DNA of 64,000 bases from ZC4RG17 sp036380875 (GCA_036380875.1 DASVDX010000072.1:1-64000); one strand, 5' to 3'. Shown: positions 41,429 to 51,245, counted from the first letter of the stretch. The notes: generated by a model from the sequence alone, not told the origin. Translations and numbers: made by a program.

Positions 41429-43027
41429 TCAGGCGAGGGCGACCAACTCCAGCATCTCCTCGTCGAAGTGGTACGAGGTTCCCTCCGGCATCAGGATCGC
41501 CCGATCCGGGCCGAGGCGCGCCACGAAGTCCGTGTCGTGGGAGACGAGGATGATGGTGCCCTGATACTGGTGCAGCGCCTCCAGCAAGGCGTCCTTGGCT
41601 TGGGGGTCGAGGTTGTTGGTGGGCTCGTCCAACAAGAGCACGTTGGGGCGGGCCATGACCAGCATGGCCAGCGCCAGCTTCGTCTTCTCGCCCCCGGAGA
41701 GGGTGGCAGCGTCCTGGTCGACCCGCTCGGCGAGTAGGAAATGCCCGAGTACGGTGCGCAGCACTTGGTCGGGAGCATCGGAGACGGACCGCAGGTGATC
41801 CAGCACCGTCACTCCCGGCTCGATCTGCTCGTGTTCCTGGGCGTAGTAGCCGATCGTGGCCTTGTGGCCCAGCGCCACCCTGCCGAGATCGGGCTGCTCC
41901 ACCCCGGCGAGGATCCGCAGGAGCGTCGTCTTGCCGGCGCCGTTGAGGCCGAGGATCACGAGCCGCTCGCCGCGGGTGGTGTCGACGTCGACGTCCACGA
42001 ACACGATGTTGTCGTCGTAGGCCTTGGCCAGCCCGTGGGCGGAGACGGGCGTGCGTCCCGACGGCTCAGGCTGGGGGAAACGCAGCTTCACCCCTCTGCC
42101 CCGTTTCTGCACCTGCACCAACTCGCGCTTGATCCGCTCGACGCGGGTCTCCATGGTGCTGGCCACCCGAGACATGCGCGCCGTCCTGCCCTTGAACCGG
42201 CGAATGTTCTCCTCGAGGCGGGCTATCTCGGCCTCCTGGTGACGGCGTTCTTTCTCCCGCTGCTGGCGCCGGCGCTCCCGCTCCTCCACGAAGAACGAGT
42301 AGTTGCCCTTGTATGCCTCGACCTCGCCGTTCTCCACGGCCAGTACCGAGGTGATCGCCTCGTCGAGCAGGGGCAGGTCGTGGCTGACCACCAGCAGCCC
42401 GCCGCGGTAGGTGCGGAGGTGGTCGACCAGCCAGGCCTTGGCATCGAGGTCGAGATGGTTGGTGGGCTCATCGAGCAACAGGATGTCGGTTTCGGCGAAG
42501 AGGATCCGCGCCAGCTCCACCCGGCGACGTTGCCCACCGGACATCGTCATCACCGGTTGATGGAGCTCCTTGTCGCCGATGCCGAGGGCGGCGGCGACCC
42601 TCTTCGCCTCGGCCTCGGCGACGAACCCGCCCCGAGCCTCGAACTCGTCCTGCAGGCGGGCGAACCGCCGGATGGCCCGGTCGAGCTCCTCGCCCGAGGA
42701 CTTCTCGATCTGGCGACGCGTGTCCTCGATCCTCCGCAGCATCGCCCCGATCTGGCGGGCGGCGAGGATCCGCTCCAGGGCGGTGACCCTCCGGTCCTCT
42801 AGGTCCGGCGGCTCGGACTCCTGGGAGAAGTAGCCGACCTCGCCTGAGAGGCTGATCGTCCCTGCCGCAGGGCTGTGCATGCCCATCAGAGTCTTCATGA
42901 GGGTGGATTTGCCCGCGCCATTCCGACCCACCAGCCCGACCTTGTCGCCAGGCTGCAGGCTGAAAGAGACCCCGTCCAGGAGCGTGACGGGGCCCACGTC
43001 GATCCGAAGATCCTTGACGACGAGCAT
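41429..43027 (-). CDS. ABC-F ATPase, Uup/EttA-like
   Basis: A soluble tandem-ATPase protein of 532 aa with two Walker A sites (GRNGAGKST and LNGAGKTT), two signatures (MSGGQRRRVELAR and LSGGEKTKLALA), and the ABC-F linker about residues 235-300 rich in Arg/Glu. There are no membrane segments. ABC-F proteins act on the ribosome; the exact subfamily is uncertain from sequence alone. TAACCT lies 9 nt before the ATG. Confidence 0.93.
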   Translation of the reverse strand: MLVVKDLRIDVGPVTLLDGVSFSLQPGDKVGLVGRNGAGKSTLMKTLMGMHSPAAGTISLSGEVGYFSQESEPPDLEDRRVTALERILAARQIGAMLRRIEDTRRQIEKSSGEELDRAIRRFARLQDEFEARGGFVAEAEAKRVAAALGIGDKELHQPVMTMSGGQRRRVELARILFAETDILLLDEPTNHLDLDAKAWLVDHLRTYRGGLLVVSHDLPLLDEAITSVLAVENGEVEAYKGNYSFFVEERERRRQQREKERRHQEAEIARLEENIRRFKGRTARMSRVASTMETRVERIKRELVQVQKRGRGVKLRFPQPEPSGRTPVSAHGLAKAYDDNIVFVDVDVDTTRGERLVILGLNGAGKTTLLRILAGVEQPDLGRVALGHKATIGYYAQEHEQIEPGVTVLDHLRSVSDAPDQVLRTVLGHFLLAERVDQDAATLSGGEKTKLALAMLVMARPNVLLLDEPTNNLDPQAKDALLEALHQYQGTIILVSHDTDFVARLGPDRAILMPEGTSYHFDEEMLELVALA

Positions 43028-43075
43028 GGAGATCCCAGGTTACGGAGAGGCCCTGCCGTGTCGCAGGCGGTTTTC

Positions 43076-43912
43076 TCAGAGGCCGGCGAACAGGTCCCCG
43101 TTGTCTTCGACGTCGACGGACGAATGGACCCGGTAGAAGGCCTCCAACCCGACGACCTCGTCACGCATGTCCTCGTCGACGCTGAGCATGAACCAGTCCT
43201 CGGGTATCTGGCTGCGATGGGCGCGCAGTGCCTTGAGCTTGGTGTCGATCCAGTCCGTGGTGTCGACCATCGTCAGCAGGTCGTCGGGCGGGCCCGAGTT
43301 GACCGCCTCCTCGAACTGCTCTTCGGTGATCTCACCGGCCTCGAGCTGTCGCTCGGCGAAACGGCGCCGCCGGCTGCGTGGCCAGGCCGACCAGTACAGC
43401 TTGGGGACGAGCCAAGGCTCCTCGCCGTCCTGGAGCGGATAACGCGCCAGGTCGGGAGCGGCCCAGAACGCGGCGAGCCCGACGCGGTGGACCTGGATGT
43501 GGTCGGGATGGCCGTAGCCGCCGTACGGGTCGTAGATCGTCATGACATCGGGCCGGAACCGCCGGATGATCGACACCAATCTCCCGACGGCGTCGTCGAA
43601 GTCGGCTTGCCAGAAGCAGTCGGGGTGGAAGTTGGAGTCCTCACCCATCATCCCGGAGTCGCGGTACCCGAGGAAGGAGTGCTCGCCGACTCCGAGGATC
43701 GAGATCGCCGCCGCCATCTCCTCGGCCCGCACCTCGGCGAGCCGGGGCTTGATCGCCTCGGGGTCGTCGTAGTTGTGGACCTCGCCCTCTGCGCCGTCGG
43801 TGGCCGTCACGACCAAGGTGGGCCGGCCGGAGGCGGCGGTGGCGGCGAGGACGCCGCCGGTCTGGATCACCTCGTCGTCGGGATGGGCGTGGAAAGACAG
43901 AAGACCAGGCAT
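43076..43912 (-). CDS. mca: Mycothiol S-conjugate amidase-like (LmbE family)
   Basis: A zinc-dependent deacetylase/amidase of 278 aa. The metal motif AHPDDE is near the N-terminus (residues 9-14), and GYGHPDHIQVHR holds the second metal-ligand set. It is close to Mca in length and in the YDPYGGYGHPDH and HRSQIPEDWF segments. MshB or another PIG-L member is the alternative. It implies a mycothiol-using actinobacterium. TAACGT sits 10 nt before the ATG. Confidence 0.85.
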   Translation of the reverse strand: MPGLLSFHAHPDDEVIQTGGVLAATAASGRPTLVVTATDGAEGEVHNYDDPEAIKPRLAEVRAEEMAAAISILGVGEHSFLGYRDSGMMGEDSNFHPDCFWQADFDDAVGRLVSIIRRFRPDVMTIYDPYGGYGHPDHIQVHRVGLAAFWAAPDLARYPLQDGEEPWLVPKLYWSAWPRSRRRRFAERQLEAGEITEEQFEEAVNSGPPDDLLTMVDTTDWIDTKLKALRAHRSQIPEDWFMLSVDEDMRDEVVGLEAFYRVHSSVDVEDNGDLFAGL

Positions 43913-44007
43913 GAGCGGACCAACGTTACAGGCGTCGGCTGCCTACCCCAGCGGTTTTGCATCCACGCCACCCGCGCCCCGCCCACCACCCCTTTCGGCG
44001 GGACGGG

Positions 44008-44013
44008 TACAGT
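44008..44013 (+). promoter_or_regulatory. -10 element of a leaderless promoter for the SRPBCC protein
   Basis: TACAGT lies 9 nt before the ATG at 44023. The intergenic region is shared with the divergent mca-like gene. Confidence 0.4.
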
Positions 44014-44022
44014 CTCGCCCCG

Positions 44023-44454
44023 ATGCCGACGACGTCGTTCCAGCACCGCGCCGCCACCCCCGCCAGCCCCGAGCTGGTGTGGGAGCGCCTCCAGAACCCG
44101 GACGTGTGGGCCGAGGTGGCCGGAGCGGACGAAACCTCCGAGCACGTCTTCGATGGAGGGCAGCTCCGGTCGTTCCGTTTCTCGGCAGCGGTGGGTGGGA
44201 TCCGCTACCACGGTCAGGCTCGTGTGACCGAGGCCCGTCCCCACCGGACGATGACGCTCTCTGTCGACACCAACGAGGTGAAAGGCGGCATCCAGGTGGC
44301 GATCGTCCCTTCCTCCGACGGGACGATGCTCGATGTCGTCATGACGATGCGACCCAACGGGATCGTCGGGACGATGGTGTTCGGGGTGGTGAGCTCTGCA
44401 GTGTCGAACACGTTCGCCGATTCCGTGGAGCGCCTCGCCGCCTCGATGGCTTGA
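44023..44454 (+). CDS. SRPBCC-fold protein (CoxG-like)
   Basis: A 143-aa START/Bet v 1-like protein, residues running SPELVWERLQNPDVWAEVAG to a final helix. Related proteins bind hydrophobic ligands or assist CO-dehydrogenase-like enzymes, but no such enzyme is adjacent. The upstream in-frame ATG at 43957 would run through the -10, so ATG 44023 is chosen. It converges on the DUF167 gene across 7 nt. Confidence 0.82.
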   Translation: MPTTSFQHRAATPASPELVWERLQNPDVWAEVAGADETSEHVFDGGQLRSFRFSAAVGGIRYHGQARVTEARPHRTMTLSVDTNEVKGGIQVAIVPSSDGTMLDVVMTMRPNGIVGTMVFGVVSSAVSNTFADSVERLAASMA

Positions 44455-44461
44455 CCCTCCG

Positions 44462-44776
44462 TCAGTACCCGGCGACGATCTCGGCGGCTTCGTCCAGGGT
44501 CACGCCCGTGACCAGGATCCGTTTGCTCCGCGACGTCGTCCCGGACTCGACTCGCGCCTTTCCCCCCAGGGTCCTCTCGAGCAGCCGGCACACCTCGGCG
44601 TTGGCTCGTCCGCCTTCGGGAGGGGACGCCACACGCACGCGCAAGGCGTCGCCGTGGCGACCTTTGATCTCGCTCCGGGATGCTCCGGGAACCACCCAGC
44701 ACGCCACCACCACCCCTTCCGGGTGGGGACTGAGGAAGGGCGGCGCGCTAACCGGTCTCCCCTCCGGTTTCGGCAT
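44462..44776 (-). CDS. DUF167/YggU-family protein
   Basis: A 104-aa protein of unknown function with the family pattern VVPGASRSEIKGRHGDALRVRVASPPEGGRAN broken across two strands and an ending in TGVTLDEAAEIV. The frame opens at an ATG 29 nt inside atpC; homology favours a start near GTG 44706-44714, so the first 21 residues may be untranslated. It is probably the last gene of the atp operon. Confidence 0.8.
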   Translation of the reverse strand: MPKPEGRPVSAPPFLSPHPEGVVVACWVVPGASRSEIKGRHGDALRVRVASPPEGGRANAEVCRLLERTLGGKARVESGTTSRSKRILVTGVTLDEAAEIVAGY

Positions 44777-45104
44777 CTTCCTCGGCCTCGGCCTCAGTGG
44801 CGAGGGCCTGGGCGACCCGGGCTGCCTCCTCCCGTCCTCCCTCAGCCAGGGTCGCCCGGTCGGTCAGGAGCGTCACCTGGTTGTTCAGGACCTGGAGGAA
44901 GCCGCCGTGGACGCCGATCGTGGTCCGTCCGCCACCCTCCGCCTCGATGACGACCGCGCCCGTCTGGAGCGCGGCCATCACCGGCTCGTGGTCGGCGAGA
45001 ATGCCGATCTCGCCTTCCGTGGTGCGGGCGATGACGAAGGTCGCCTCGCCCGACCACACGGTCTCCTCGGGGGAGACCACGTCCACGTGGAAGGTCTTCG
45101 CCAC
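44748..45104 (-). CDS. atpC: F0F1 ATP synthase epsilon subunit
   Basis: A 118-aa epsilon subunit with the N-terminal beta barrel (FHVDVVSPEETVWSGEATFV, GEIGILADHEP). The C-terminus has a shorter helix then an acidic Glu/Ala tail. Starts 1 nt into the atpD stop, as TAGTG-like coupling. It is the last canonical subunit in the operon. Confidence 0.95.
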   Translation of the reverse strand: MAKTFHVDVVSPEETVWSGEATFVIARTTEGEIGILADHEPVMAALQTGAVVIEAEGGGRTTIGVHGGFLQVLNNQVTLLTDRATLAEGGREEAARVAQALATEAEAEEDAETGGETG

Positions 45105-46534
45105 TAGGCGGCTGCTCCCTGACGCGCGATCTCGGCGGCCCGCTTCTCGACGTCCTCACGGCCGCCGACCATGTAGAACGCCTGCTCCGGGAACTGATCC
45201 ATCTCTCCGTCGATGATCGCTCGGAACGAGCTGATCGTCTCTTCGATAGGCGTGTAGACGCCGGGCTGGCCGGTGAACTTCTCAGCCACGAACATCGGCT
45301 GGGCGAGGAAGCGCTGGATGCGCCGCGCCCGGGCGACGATCAGCTTGTCCTCTTCGGAGAGCTCGTCGATGCCGAGGATGGCGATGATGTCCTGCAGGTC
45401 CTTGTAGCGCTGCAAGATCCGCTGCACCTCGGTGGCGACGAAGTAGTGCTCCTCCCCCACGAGCTGCGGGTCGAGGGCACGGCTCGTCGAATCGAGCGGG
45501 TCCACCGCCGGGTAGATGCCCAAGGCGGTGAGCGGACGGCTCAACACCGTCGTGGCGTCGAGGTGGGCGAACGCGGTGTGCGGCGCCGGGTCGGTGATGT
45601 CGTCGGCGGGCACGTAGATGGCCTGCAGCGAGGTGATCGACTTGCCCTTGAGCGAGGTGATCCGCTCCTGGAGGAAGCCCATCTCGTCGGCCAGGTTGGG
45701 CTGGTATCCCACCTCCGACGGCATCCGGCCGAGCAGCGTGGACACCTCCGAGCCGGCCTGAGTGAAGCGGAAGATGTTGTCGATGAAGAGCAGCACGTCC
45801 TGGTTCTGCTCGTCCCGGAAGTACTCGGCCATGGTCAGGGCGGACAGGGCGACCCGCAGGCGCACGCCCGGCGGCTCGTCCATCTGGCCGAACACGAGGG
45901 CGGTCTTGTCGAGCACCCCGGCGTCGGCCATCTCGAGCCACAGGTCGGTGCCTTCACGGGTCCGCTCACCCACGCCGGCGAACACGGACACACCGCCGTG
46001 CTGGCCGGCGACGCGGCTGATCATCTCCTGGATGAGCACGGTCTTGCCGACGCCGGCACCGCCGAACAGGCCGATCTTGCCGCCTTCGAGGTAGGGGGTG
46101 ATCAGGTCGATGACCTTGATGCCCGTCTCGAAGATCTTCCGCTGCGGCTCCACGTCCTCGAACCGAGGCGGCTGGCGGTGGATGGGCCAGCGCGGCTCCC
46201 CGAACTCCTTGTCGGGAGCGTCGAGGGACTGGCCCCACACGTTGAAGATGTGTCCGAGGACCTGGTTGCCGACCGGCACCGTGATCGGGCCGCCGGTGGA
46301 GACGACGGGTGCGCCACGAGTCAGGCCGTCGGTCGGCGCCATGGCGATGGCCCGCACCTTGGAGTCGCCGAGATGCTGGGCGACCTCGGCGACCACCTTC
46401 CGCTTGTCGCCGCCGAGCTCGAACTCGATCTCGACCGCGTGGAGGATCTCGGGCAGCTCCCCGGGCGGGAACTCGATGTCGACGACCGGGCCCGCCACCT
46501 TGACGATCCGGCCAGTGCTTCCTGTCTCAGACAT
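45104..46534 (-). CDS. atpD: F0F1 ATP synthase beta subunit
   Basis: The catalytic subunit (476 aa). Walker A is GGAGVGKTVLIQEM, followed by the GVGERTREG catalytic Glu/Arg segment and the DELSEEDKLIVARARRIQRF region near the C-terminus. It acts in the F1 head with AtpA. Length and motifs are standard. Confidence 0.98.
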   Translation of the reverse strand: MSETGSTGRIVKVAGPVVDIEFPPGELPEILHAVEIEFELGGDKRKVVAEVAQHLGDSKVRAIAMAPTDGLTRGAPVVSTGGPITVPVGNQVLGHIFNVWGQSLDAPDKEFGEPRWPIHRQPPRFEDVEPQRKIFETGIKVIDLITPYLEGGKIGLFGGAGVGKTVLIQEMISRVAGQHGGVSVFAGVGERTREGTDLWLEMADAGVLDKTALVFGQMDEPPGVRLRVALSALTMAEYFRDEQNQDVLLFIDNIFRFTQAGSEVSTLLGRMPSEVGYQPNLADEMGFLQERITSLKGKSITSLQAIYVPADDITDPAPHTAFAHLDATTVLSRPLTALGIYPAVDPLDSTSRALDPQLVGEEHYFVATEVQRILQRYKDLQDIIAILGIDELSEEDKLIVARARRIQRFLAQPMFVAEKFTGQPGVYTPIEETISSFRAIIDGEMDQFPEQAFYMVGGREDVEKRAAEIARQGAAA

Positions 46535-46551
46535 GTGCTGCTCCTAGCTTC

Positions 46552-47439
46552 TCAAGAACCTGCAGATTCAGCCAAAGCCTCGGCTCCGCCCACGATCTCA
46601 GTGATAGCGGTCGTGATCTCGGCTTGACGGGCCCGGTTGGCCTGGACCGTCAGGCGGCGGATCAGCTCCTCGGCGTTGTCGGTGGCGGCCTTCATCGCCC
46701 GGCGGCGGGCCGAGTGCTCCGAGGCCGACGCCTCGAGGAGCATGTTGAACGCCGTGGCCTCCACGTATCGAGGCAGGAGACGGTCGAGGATCTCACGCGG
46801 CGACGGCTCGAACTCGTACGTCACGGACGGCCGGTCCCCCGTCCCCTCCGGGGGCACGATGGGCAGCAGCCGAAACGAAGTCGGCGTTTGGGTGAGGGCC
46901 GAGCGGAATGTCGTGAAGAAGGCCTGGAGCTCGTCGATCTCACCCTCGCCGTAGGCGTCCATGACCGTGTTGGCGATGGAGCGGGCGTCGCCGTAGCCGG
47001 GAGTGTCGGTCACCCCGAGCCAGGCCCGCTCGATCCGGTAGTTGCGGTACCGGAAGTAGGCCTGAGCGGTCTTGCCGACGGTGTACAGCACGACGTCGCG
47101 GCCGGCGTTGCGCTGTTCGATCATCGCCTGCTCGGCCATGCGGATGATGTTCGACGAATAGGCACCGGCGAGGCCGCGGTCGGCCGCCACCACCAGCACT
47201 CCGACAGTCTGAACGGGCCGCTGCTCGAGGAGCATGTGGGAGGCGCCCCCAGTGCTGGCTCCTCCCACGGTCTCGATCACCTCGATCAGCTTCGCCGTGT
47301 ATGGCTTGGAGGCGTTGACCCGGGCGACCGCCTTGGGGATGCGCGAGGCGGCGATCAGCTCCATGGCACGGGTGATCTTTTTGATCGCCTCGACGCTGCG
47401 GATGCGGCGCCGGGTGTCACGGAGGGCGGCACTCGCCAT
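46552..47439 (-). CDS. atpG: F0F1 ATP synthase gamma subunit
   Basis: The central rotor stalk subunit (295 aa). N-terminal coiled coil RDTRRRIRSVEAIKKITRAM, Rossmann-like core VLVVAADRGLAGAYSSNI and C-terminal helix NRARQAEITTAITEIVGGA are the typical signature. Confidence 0.97.
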   Translation of the reverse strand: MASAALRDTRRRIRSVEAIKKITRAMELIAASRIPKAVARVNASKPYTAKLIEVIETVGGASTGGASHMLLEQRPVQTVGVLVVAADRGLAGAYSSNIIRMAEQAMIEQRNAGRDVVLYTVGKTAQAYFRYRNYRIERAWLGVTDTPGYGDARSIANTVMDAYGEGEIDELQAFFTTFRSALTQTPTSFRLLPIVPPEGTGDRPSVTYEFEPSPREILDRLLPRYVEATAFNMLLEASASEHSARRRAMKAATDNAEELIRRLTVQANRARQAEITTAITEIVGGAEALAESAGS

Positions 47440-47445
47440 CGGCCG

Positions 47446-48987
47446 TTACTCCTCCCCGCTCTCGGCGGTGAAGCTGTCTACGTAGCTCTGGATCGCCTGG
47501 CGGAGACGATCCTCGTCACCGATCTCACCGGTGTCGCGGATGTGGTCGAGGACATCTCCGAACCGGGACCGGACGTGCTCGCGGAGCCCGTTCTCGAAGC
47601 GCTGGATCTCGTTCACGGGGATCGAGTCCATGAAGCCCTCGGTCACGGCAAAGATGACGAGCACCTGCTCCTCCACCGCCATCGGCTGGTACTGAGGCTG
47701 CTTGAGCACCTCGACCACCCGCCGGCCCCGCTCGAGCTGGGCCAGCGAGGCGGCGTCGAGGTCGGAACCGAACTCGGCGAACGCTGCCAGGTCGCGGTAC
47801 TGGGCCAGGTTGAGGCGCAGCGGACCGGCGATCTTCTTCATCGCCTTGATCTGGGCGTCGCCGCCCACCCGGGAGACGGAGGTACCGGCGTTCACCGCCG
47901 GACGGATGCCCTGATAGAAGAGGTCCGTCTCGAGGAACACCTGGCCGTCGGTGATCGAGATCACGTTGGTGGGGATGTAGGCCGAGATGTCGTTGGCCTT
48001 CGTCTCGATGACCGGCAGACCGGTGAGGGACCCCGCTCCGTGCTCGTCGTTGAGCTTGGCGCAGCGCTCCAGCAGTCGGGAATGCAGGTAGAAGACGTCG
48101 CCCGGATAGGCCTCGCGGCCGGGTGGCCGACGCAGGAGCAGCGAGATCTCGCGATAGGCGATGGCCTGCTTGGTCAGGTCGTCGAACATCACCAGGGCGT
48201 GCTGGCCGTTGTACATCCAGTACTGGCCGATGGCCGACCCGGCGTAGGGGGCGTACATCTGCAGAGCGGGAGCAGCTGAGGCCGGGGCGTTGACCACGAC
48301 CGTGTACTCCATGGCACCGTGCTCGGTGAGCACGTCGACCACCTCGGCCACCGTGGACGCTTTCTGGCCGATCGCGACGTAGACGCACTTCACTTCCTGG
48401 TCGGTGCCCTGGTAGCGCTTCTGATTGATGATCGTGTCGACCAGGAGGGCCGTCTTGCCGGTCTGGCGGTCGCCGATGATGAGCTGGCGCTGGCCACGGC
48501 CGATCGGAGTCATGGAGTCGATGGCCTTGATGCCGGTCTGCAGCGGCTGATGGACCGGCTTGCGCATGACCACCGAGGGCGCCTGCACTTCGAGGAGACG
48601 CCTCTCGGTCGCTTCGATCGGACCCTTGCCGTCGACGGGGTTTCCGAGGGTGTCGACGACCCGGCCCAGCAGGGCGTCGCCGACCGGCACGGAGAGCACC
48701 GTTCCGGTCTGCTTGACGGGGTCGCCCTCTTCGATGTGGGAGTACTCGCCCATGAGCACGACGCCGAGGTCGTCCTCGTCGATGTTCAGGGTCACACCGA
48801 GCAAACCGCCAGGGAACTCGAGGAGCTCGGAGGCCATCACATACGGGAGTCCCCGGACGCGGGCGACGCCGTCAGCGATCGACGTGACGTAGCCGACGGT
48901 TTCCTCGGTGATCCCGGGCTCCCACCCTTCGAGGTTCTTTCTGAGTGAGGCGGTGATTTCTTCTGCGGAGATGGTCAAGTCAGCCAT
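47446..48987 (-). CDS. atpA: F0F1 ATP synthase alpha subunit
   Basis: The non-catalytic nucleotide-binding subunit (513 aa). Walker A is GDRQTGKTALLVDT; the family segment PGREAYPGDVFYLHSRLLER is intact. The GTG-like spacing and context place it between atpH and atpG. Confidence 0.98.
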   Translation of the reverse strand: MADLTISAEEITASLRKNLEGWEPGITEETVGYVTSIADGVARVRGLPYVMASELLEFPGGLLGVTLNIDEDDLGVVLMGEYSHIEEGDPVKQTGTVLSVPVGDALLGRVVDTLGNPVDGKGPIEATERRLLEVQAPSVVMRKPVHQPLQTGIKAIDSMTPIGRGQRQLIIGDRQTGKTALLVDTIINQKRYQGTDQEVKCVYVAIGQKASTVAEVVDVLTEHGAMEYTVVVNAPASAAPALQMYAPYAGSAIGQYWMYNGQHALVMFDDLTKQAIAYREISLLLRRPPGREAYPGDVFYLHSRLLERCAKLNDEHGAGSLTGLPVIETKANDISAYIPTNVISITDGQVFLETDLFYQGIRPAVNAGTSVSRVGGDAQIKAMKKIAGPLRLNLAQYRDLAAFAEFGSDLDAASLAQLERGRRVVEVLKQPQYQPMAVEEQVLVIFAVTEGFMDSIPVNEIQRFENGLREHVRSRFGDVLDHIRDTGEIGDEDRLRQAIQSYVDSFTAESGEE

Positions 48988-48997
48988 GGGCTACTCC

Positions 48998-49528
48998 TCA
49001 TCGGGCCAGGAGGACGTTGCGGAGCGATTCGAGCTTCGAGGCCACCGACCCGTCGATCACGGTGTCCCCCACCCGGGCGACGATGCCGCCGACGATGGAG
49101 GGATCCACGACCGTGCGCACCTCTACTTGGGTGCCGGTGGCACGGCTGAGGGCAGCGGCGAGGCGGTCGACGGTCTGGGGGTCGAGGGGGATTGCAGAGC
49201 GGATCTCGGCCAGCTGCCGGTTGCGAGCCGCCGCGGACTGGCGTGCGAGCTCGGTGGCGAGCTCGCCGAGGTCGCCGCCGAGATCCCGACCGATCAGGAA
49301 CTCGACGAGGCTCGCCGTCAGCGGCGAGGCACGGCCCTCGAGGAGGTCGGAGACGATCGCCCGCTTCCGGTCGAAGGGGATCTGGGGATCGGTCAGAGCA
49401 GACCGCAGTTCCGGCGAGCCTTCGATCTGGCGGCCGAGCTCGTACAACTCGCTCTCGACGCGCTCTAGAACACCCTCGGCGCGGGCGATCTCGAGGATGC
49501 CGGCGGCGTAACCAGAGACCCGGTCCAC
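48998..49528 (-). CDS. atpH: F0F1 ATP synthase delta subunit
   Basis: The peripheral-stalk subunit linking b subunits to F1 (176 aa). Starts MDRVSGYAAGILEIARAEG, with the family C-terminal segment VRTVVDPSIVGGIVARVGD. The start overlaps the atpF stop by one base. Confidence 0.95.
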   Translation of the reverse strand: MDRVSGYAAGILEIARAEGVLERVESELYELGRQIEGSPELRSALTDPQIPFDRKRAIVSDLLEGRASPLTASLVEFLIGRDLGGDLGELATELARQSAAARNRQLAEIRSAIPLDPQTVDRLAAALSRATGTQVEVRTVVDPSIVGGIVARVGDTVIDGSVASKLESLRNVLLAR

Positions 49529-50067
49529 TACTTGCTCTCCAGCTCGGCGATGTACTGCTCTACCAGGCCCAGCTGAGCTTCACGGTCGAGAGACTGGCCG
49601 ACGACCCGCTCGGCGAGGTCGATCGACAGGTTGGCCACGTCCCGGCGCGCCTCGGCCAGCGCCCGGGTGCGCTCGGCCTGCGCCTCCTCGCGTGCTTTGG
49701 CCACGATCTCGGCAGCCTGCTCCTCGGCCTTGGCAATGATCTCGTTCTTCATCGCCTCAGCCTGGGTGCGAGCCTCCTGGATGATCTGGTTGGCCTCCTC
49801 GCGGGCTTCGGCGAGCTGGGCCCGATAGTCGGCCAGCAGGGTCTCCGCCTCGTTCTTGGCCTTTTCCGCCTCAGCGAGCTGCCCGGCGATCGCCTGCTGC
49901 CGCGCTTCGAGCATCCGGTTGATCGCCGGGCCGGCGAACCGCCAGATGAAGAAGAAGACGATGGCGAAGGCGATGATGCCGCCGATGAGCTCGGCTACCG
50001 GAGGCAGAAGGAGATCGAGGCCTCCTCCGCCTTCCGCTTCTTCAGCCGCTAGGTACCAGGGGTTCAT
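49528..50067 (-). CDS. atpF: F0F1 ATP synthase b subunit
   Basis: The membrane-anchored peripheral stalk (179 aa). It has an N-terminal membrane helix (LIGGIIAFAIVFFFIWRF) and a long Glu/Ala/Lys-rich coiled coil. ATG 50067 is chosen; an upstream in-frame start would run through atpE. Confidence 0.95.
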   Translation of the reverse strand: MNPWYLAAEEAEGGGGLDLLLPPVAELIGGIIAFAIVFFFIWRFAGPAINRMLEARQQAIAGQLAEAEKAKNEAETLLADYRAQLAEAREEANQIIQEARTQAEAMKNEIIAKAEEQAAEIVAKAREEAQAERTRALAEARRDVANLSIDLAERVVGQSLDREAQLGLVEQYIAELESK

Positions 50068-50074
50068 GGTCTGA

Positions 50075-50344
50075 TCAGCCGCCGAGGAAGAAGAGAACGA
50101 AGCCGAACAGGGCCAGGGCCTCGGACAGGGCCATGCCGATGAACATGTTGGTCCGGACCATGCCGGCGGCCTCGGGCTGGCGAGCCATCGCCTGGACCGC
50201 ATTGCCGGCCACGATTCCCACACCGATGCCGGGGCCGATGGCGGCGAGGCCGTAGCCGACCGTGTTGATACTGCCGGTGATCCCGGAGGCCTCTTGGGCG
50301 AGCACCTGAGCAGCGGCCGTGATCACGGCGAGTACTGCATCCAT
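50075..50344 (-). CDS. atpE: F0F1 ATP synthase c subunit
   Basis: The 89-aa c-ring subunit, two membrane helices. The polar loop is ARQPEA and the ion-carrying carboxylate is Glu75 in MALSEALALFGF. The residues after Glu75 are Ala-Leu-Ala, not the Ser/Thr-Tyr pattern of Na+ rings, so the ion is probably H+. The N-terminus is about 10 residues longer than the E. coli protein. Confidence 0.97.
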   Translation of the reverse strand: MDAVLAVITAAAQVLAQEASGITGSINTVGYGLAAIGPGIGVGIVAGNAVQAMARQPEAAGMVRTNMFIGMALSEALALFGFVLFFLGG

Positions 50345-50402
50345 TGCGTTTCTTCCTTTCTTCCCTGACCGTGCGCTCTACTCCCTTGAACCGACGTCTG
50401 CA

Positions 50403-51245
50403 TCAGTGGCCGAACTCGACCGAGTCAGCGATGTAGACGGCGGACAAGAGCGTGAAGATGTATGCCTGGACGACCGAGACGAAGATCTCGAAAGCGAGGA
50501 TGGCGATGCCCAGGAGGAACCACATGAGACCGGCGCCGCCCTTCAGGGGGGACACGTCGCCGGTGAACGCGGCTCCGATGAAGACGACACCCGACGCCAG
50601 GAGCAGGCTCAGCATCGTGTGACCCGCCACGAGGTTGGCGAAGAGTCGGACTGCCAGCGAGAAGGGGCGGATGATGAGGTACTGGGCCAGCTCGATGAGC
50701 CCGATGAGCGGCCTCAGCATCGCCGGCACGTGGGACGGCCACACGACGTCCTTCAGGTAGCGGAACCCGTGCTTCTTCAGTCCCACACCGAGATAGATGA
50801 AGTAGGTGACGAGGGCGAGGAAGCCGGGGATGGCCATCCGCGAGGTGATGGGGAAGTTGATGAGCGGGGTGATCTCGAAGAGGTTGCCCACGAGGATGAA
50901 CATGAAGAGGGAGAGGAGGTACGGGTAGTACTTGATGCCCTCGGGACCGATCACACCGACCGCCAGCTCGTCGCGGACGAAGCCGGTGAGCGCTTCGATG
51001 GCGGCCTGGAACTTCGAAGGAACCAAGCTGGGCTTGCGGAAGGCGAAGTAGAGGACGGCGACCACGATCAGCGCCGCCAGGATCATGAGGAGGATGGTGC
51101 GGTTGACCTGACCGAAGATGTTGGGGAGCACGAAGAGCTCGGTCACATCGTGCGGGGCGCACATCGGCTGGGTGAGATCGCACTCTTCTGCAGCCACGAC
51201 GAAGGTGTTGGCGAAGGTGCGCAAACCGGCTGTCAGCTGATCCAA
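50403..51245 (-). CDS. atpB: F0F1 ATP synthase a subunit
   Basis: The stator half-channel subunit (280 aa), polytopic. The essential Arg is in SLAVRLFANLVAGHTML. The 58-nt spacer before atpE is the largest gap in the operon and is the likely site of differential expression of the abundant c subunit. Confidence 0.96.
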   Translation of the reverse strand: MDQLTAGLRTFANTFVVAAEECDLTQPMCAPHDVTELFVLPNIFGQVNRTILLMILAALIVVAVLYFAFRKPSLVPSKFQAAIEALTGFVRDELAVGVIGPEGIKYYPYLLSLFMFILVGNLFEITPLINFPITSRMAIPGFLALVTYFIYLGVGLKKHGFRYLKDVVWPSHVPAMLRPLIGLIELAQYLIIRPFSLAVRLFANLVAGHTMLSLLLASGVVFIGAAFTGDVSPLKGGAGLMWFLLGIAILAFEIFVSVVQAYIFTLLSAVYIADSVEFGH